DNA of 31,785 bases, taken from assembly GCA_964564735.1 (NCBI GenBank), contig CAZMCH010000046.1, positions 1 to 31,785 on the forward strand. The letters run 5' to 3'. The stretch is from CAZMCH01 sp964564735. Lineage in GTDB: Bacteria; Poribacteria; DTPJ01. The notes beneath the pieces were generated by a model. That model was given only the letters and a program-made list of their open reading frames with translations, was not told where the DNA came from and ran no database searches. How positions within the stretch are numbered: position 1 is the first letter of the stretch; each line of letters opens with the position of its first letter. Shown in pieces: positions 31,324 to 31,785 of the stretch. The position numbers and the translations under genes are program-made.

Positions 31324-31785
31324 TACGCTTCCTTTGGCTTTATAAACAGCGTCTCAGCATAAGTAACCCATCCAGATCTCAGATCAACCCTAAACCAGCC
31401 TTCACCATTCTTTTCATGAAAGCGAGTTGGAGAACGTTTACCAAATTCTTTAAGATCATACTGCGCCCATGTTTGACCCAAATCAAGGGAAACGATAAAT
31501 CCTGTGTCAAATGTCGATGCCGGAGCGCAATGAGATGCCAAAATCACATTGTCTTGAATAATCATGCTTCCCGACTCAACTCCCGGATTGAACAGCATAG
31601 TATGTTTTTCAGGATTCGCTAGATCAGCAGGATCGCATCGGAAAACCCCACGATCATGTGGTTCGGGACCATTCGCATCGCTAATCCAATAGAGTTTTCC
31701 GTCAACAAAGCTGATTCCACCAGATTTATAGCGAGTGTTCGTGCTTTTTGATATTATGACCTTCCAATCCCATTCATCTTTTTTA
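31323..31785 (-). CDS. BNR/sialidase-like beta-propeller protein, C-terminal part
   Basis: The frame is open from the stop at 31323 to the window edge, so at least 153 residues of a longer protein are present; the N-terminus is outside. It begins W-D-W-K-V-I-I-S-K-S-T-N-T-R-Y-K-S-G-G-I-S-F and continues D-G-K-L-Y-W-I-S-D-A-N-G-P. The segment F-I-V-S-L-D-L-G-Q-T-W has the Asp-box (S-x-D-x-G-x-T-W) of BNR repeats of sialidases and related propellers. An internal ATG at 31598 is not a start. It is likely exported like other glycan enzymes here; the enzymatic activity cannot be judged without the N-terminal part. Confidence 0.75.
   Translation of the reverse strand, partial: KKDEWDWKVIISKSTNTRYKSGGISFVDGKLYWISDANGPEPHDRGVFRCDPADLANPEKHTMLFNPGVESGSMIIQDNVILASHCAPASTFDTGFIVSLDLGQTWAQYDLKEFGKRSPTRFHEKNGEGWFRVDLRSGWVTYAETLFIKPKEA

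Overview
The window is an AT-rich bacterial fragment using the standard genetic code, with Shine-Dalgarno-led starts and frequent GTG/TTG starts. The gene mix suggests an uncultured, at least partly anaerobic heterotroph that processes glycans: exported beta-helix glycosidase-like proteins, a CehA/McbA-type metallohydrolase, a sialidase-like propeller, a kelch remnant, an exported AGE epimerase and an indolepyruvate:ferredoxin oxidoreductase. Intergenic spaces are full of dispersed palindromic repeats. This mix resembles Poribacteria, Planctomycetes and similar metagenome lineages, but I cannot fix the phylum from sequence alone. A 10-N assembly gap at 28707-28716 shows that this is a scaffold.

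Layout. 1-2100: thrS behind an attenuator-like hairpin that may be the end of a T-box. 2129-3184 (-): Gfo/Idh/MocA dehydrogenase. 3467-7568 (+): GNAT acetyltransferase, two ABC-2 type permeases with no ATPase, a flavin reductase and an exported AGE-family epimerase. 7569-8405: repeat-rich spacer with a transposase remnant and a small antitoxin-like gene. 8406-16549 (-): MscS channel, then a glycan-related run read from high to low coordinates: DegT aminotransferase, GT4 glycosyltransferase, SGNH hydrolase/beta-helix fusion, lipoprotein, GH141-like beta-helix protein. 16870-17580 (+): toxin-antitoxin pair with a near-consensus promoter. 17764-21198 (-): MFS transporter, ferritin-like protein and CehA/McbA metallohydrolase.

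21385-26608 (-): FmdB zinc ribbon, TPR membrane protein, iorA, iorB and a metallophosphoesterase. Between iorA and iorB lies an almost perfect tandem duplication with a unit of about 199 bp. 26711-26836 (-): tRNA-Gly(CCC) with a strong promoter. 26852-29889 (-): cupin-like protein, unknown 112-aa protein, two tandem paralogs built from a repeated domain with RLFFP and ERHxH motifs (one split by the gap), and a GalE-like epimerase. 29942-31785 (-): internally shortened kelch protein, second PIN toxin-antitoxin pair, an inverted-repeat MITE-like element and the C-terminal end of a sialidase-like protein cut by the window edge.

The most distinctive material is the tandem RLFFP/ERHxH protein pair in its small operon, the SGNH-beta-helix fusion, the ATPase-less ABC-2 permease pair, and the families of palindromic repeats, two of which sit on or next to the stop codons of adjacent genes.
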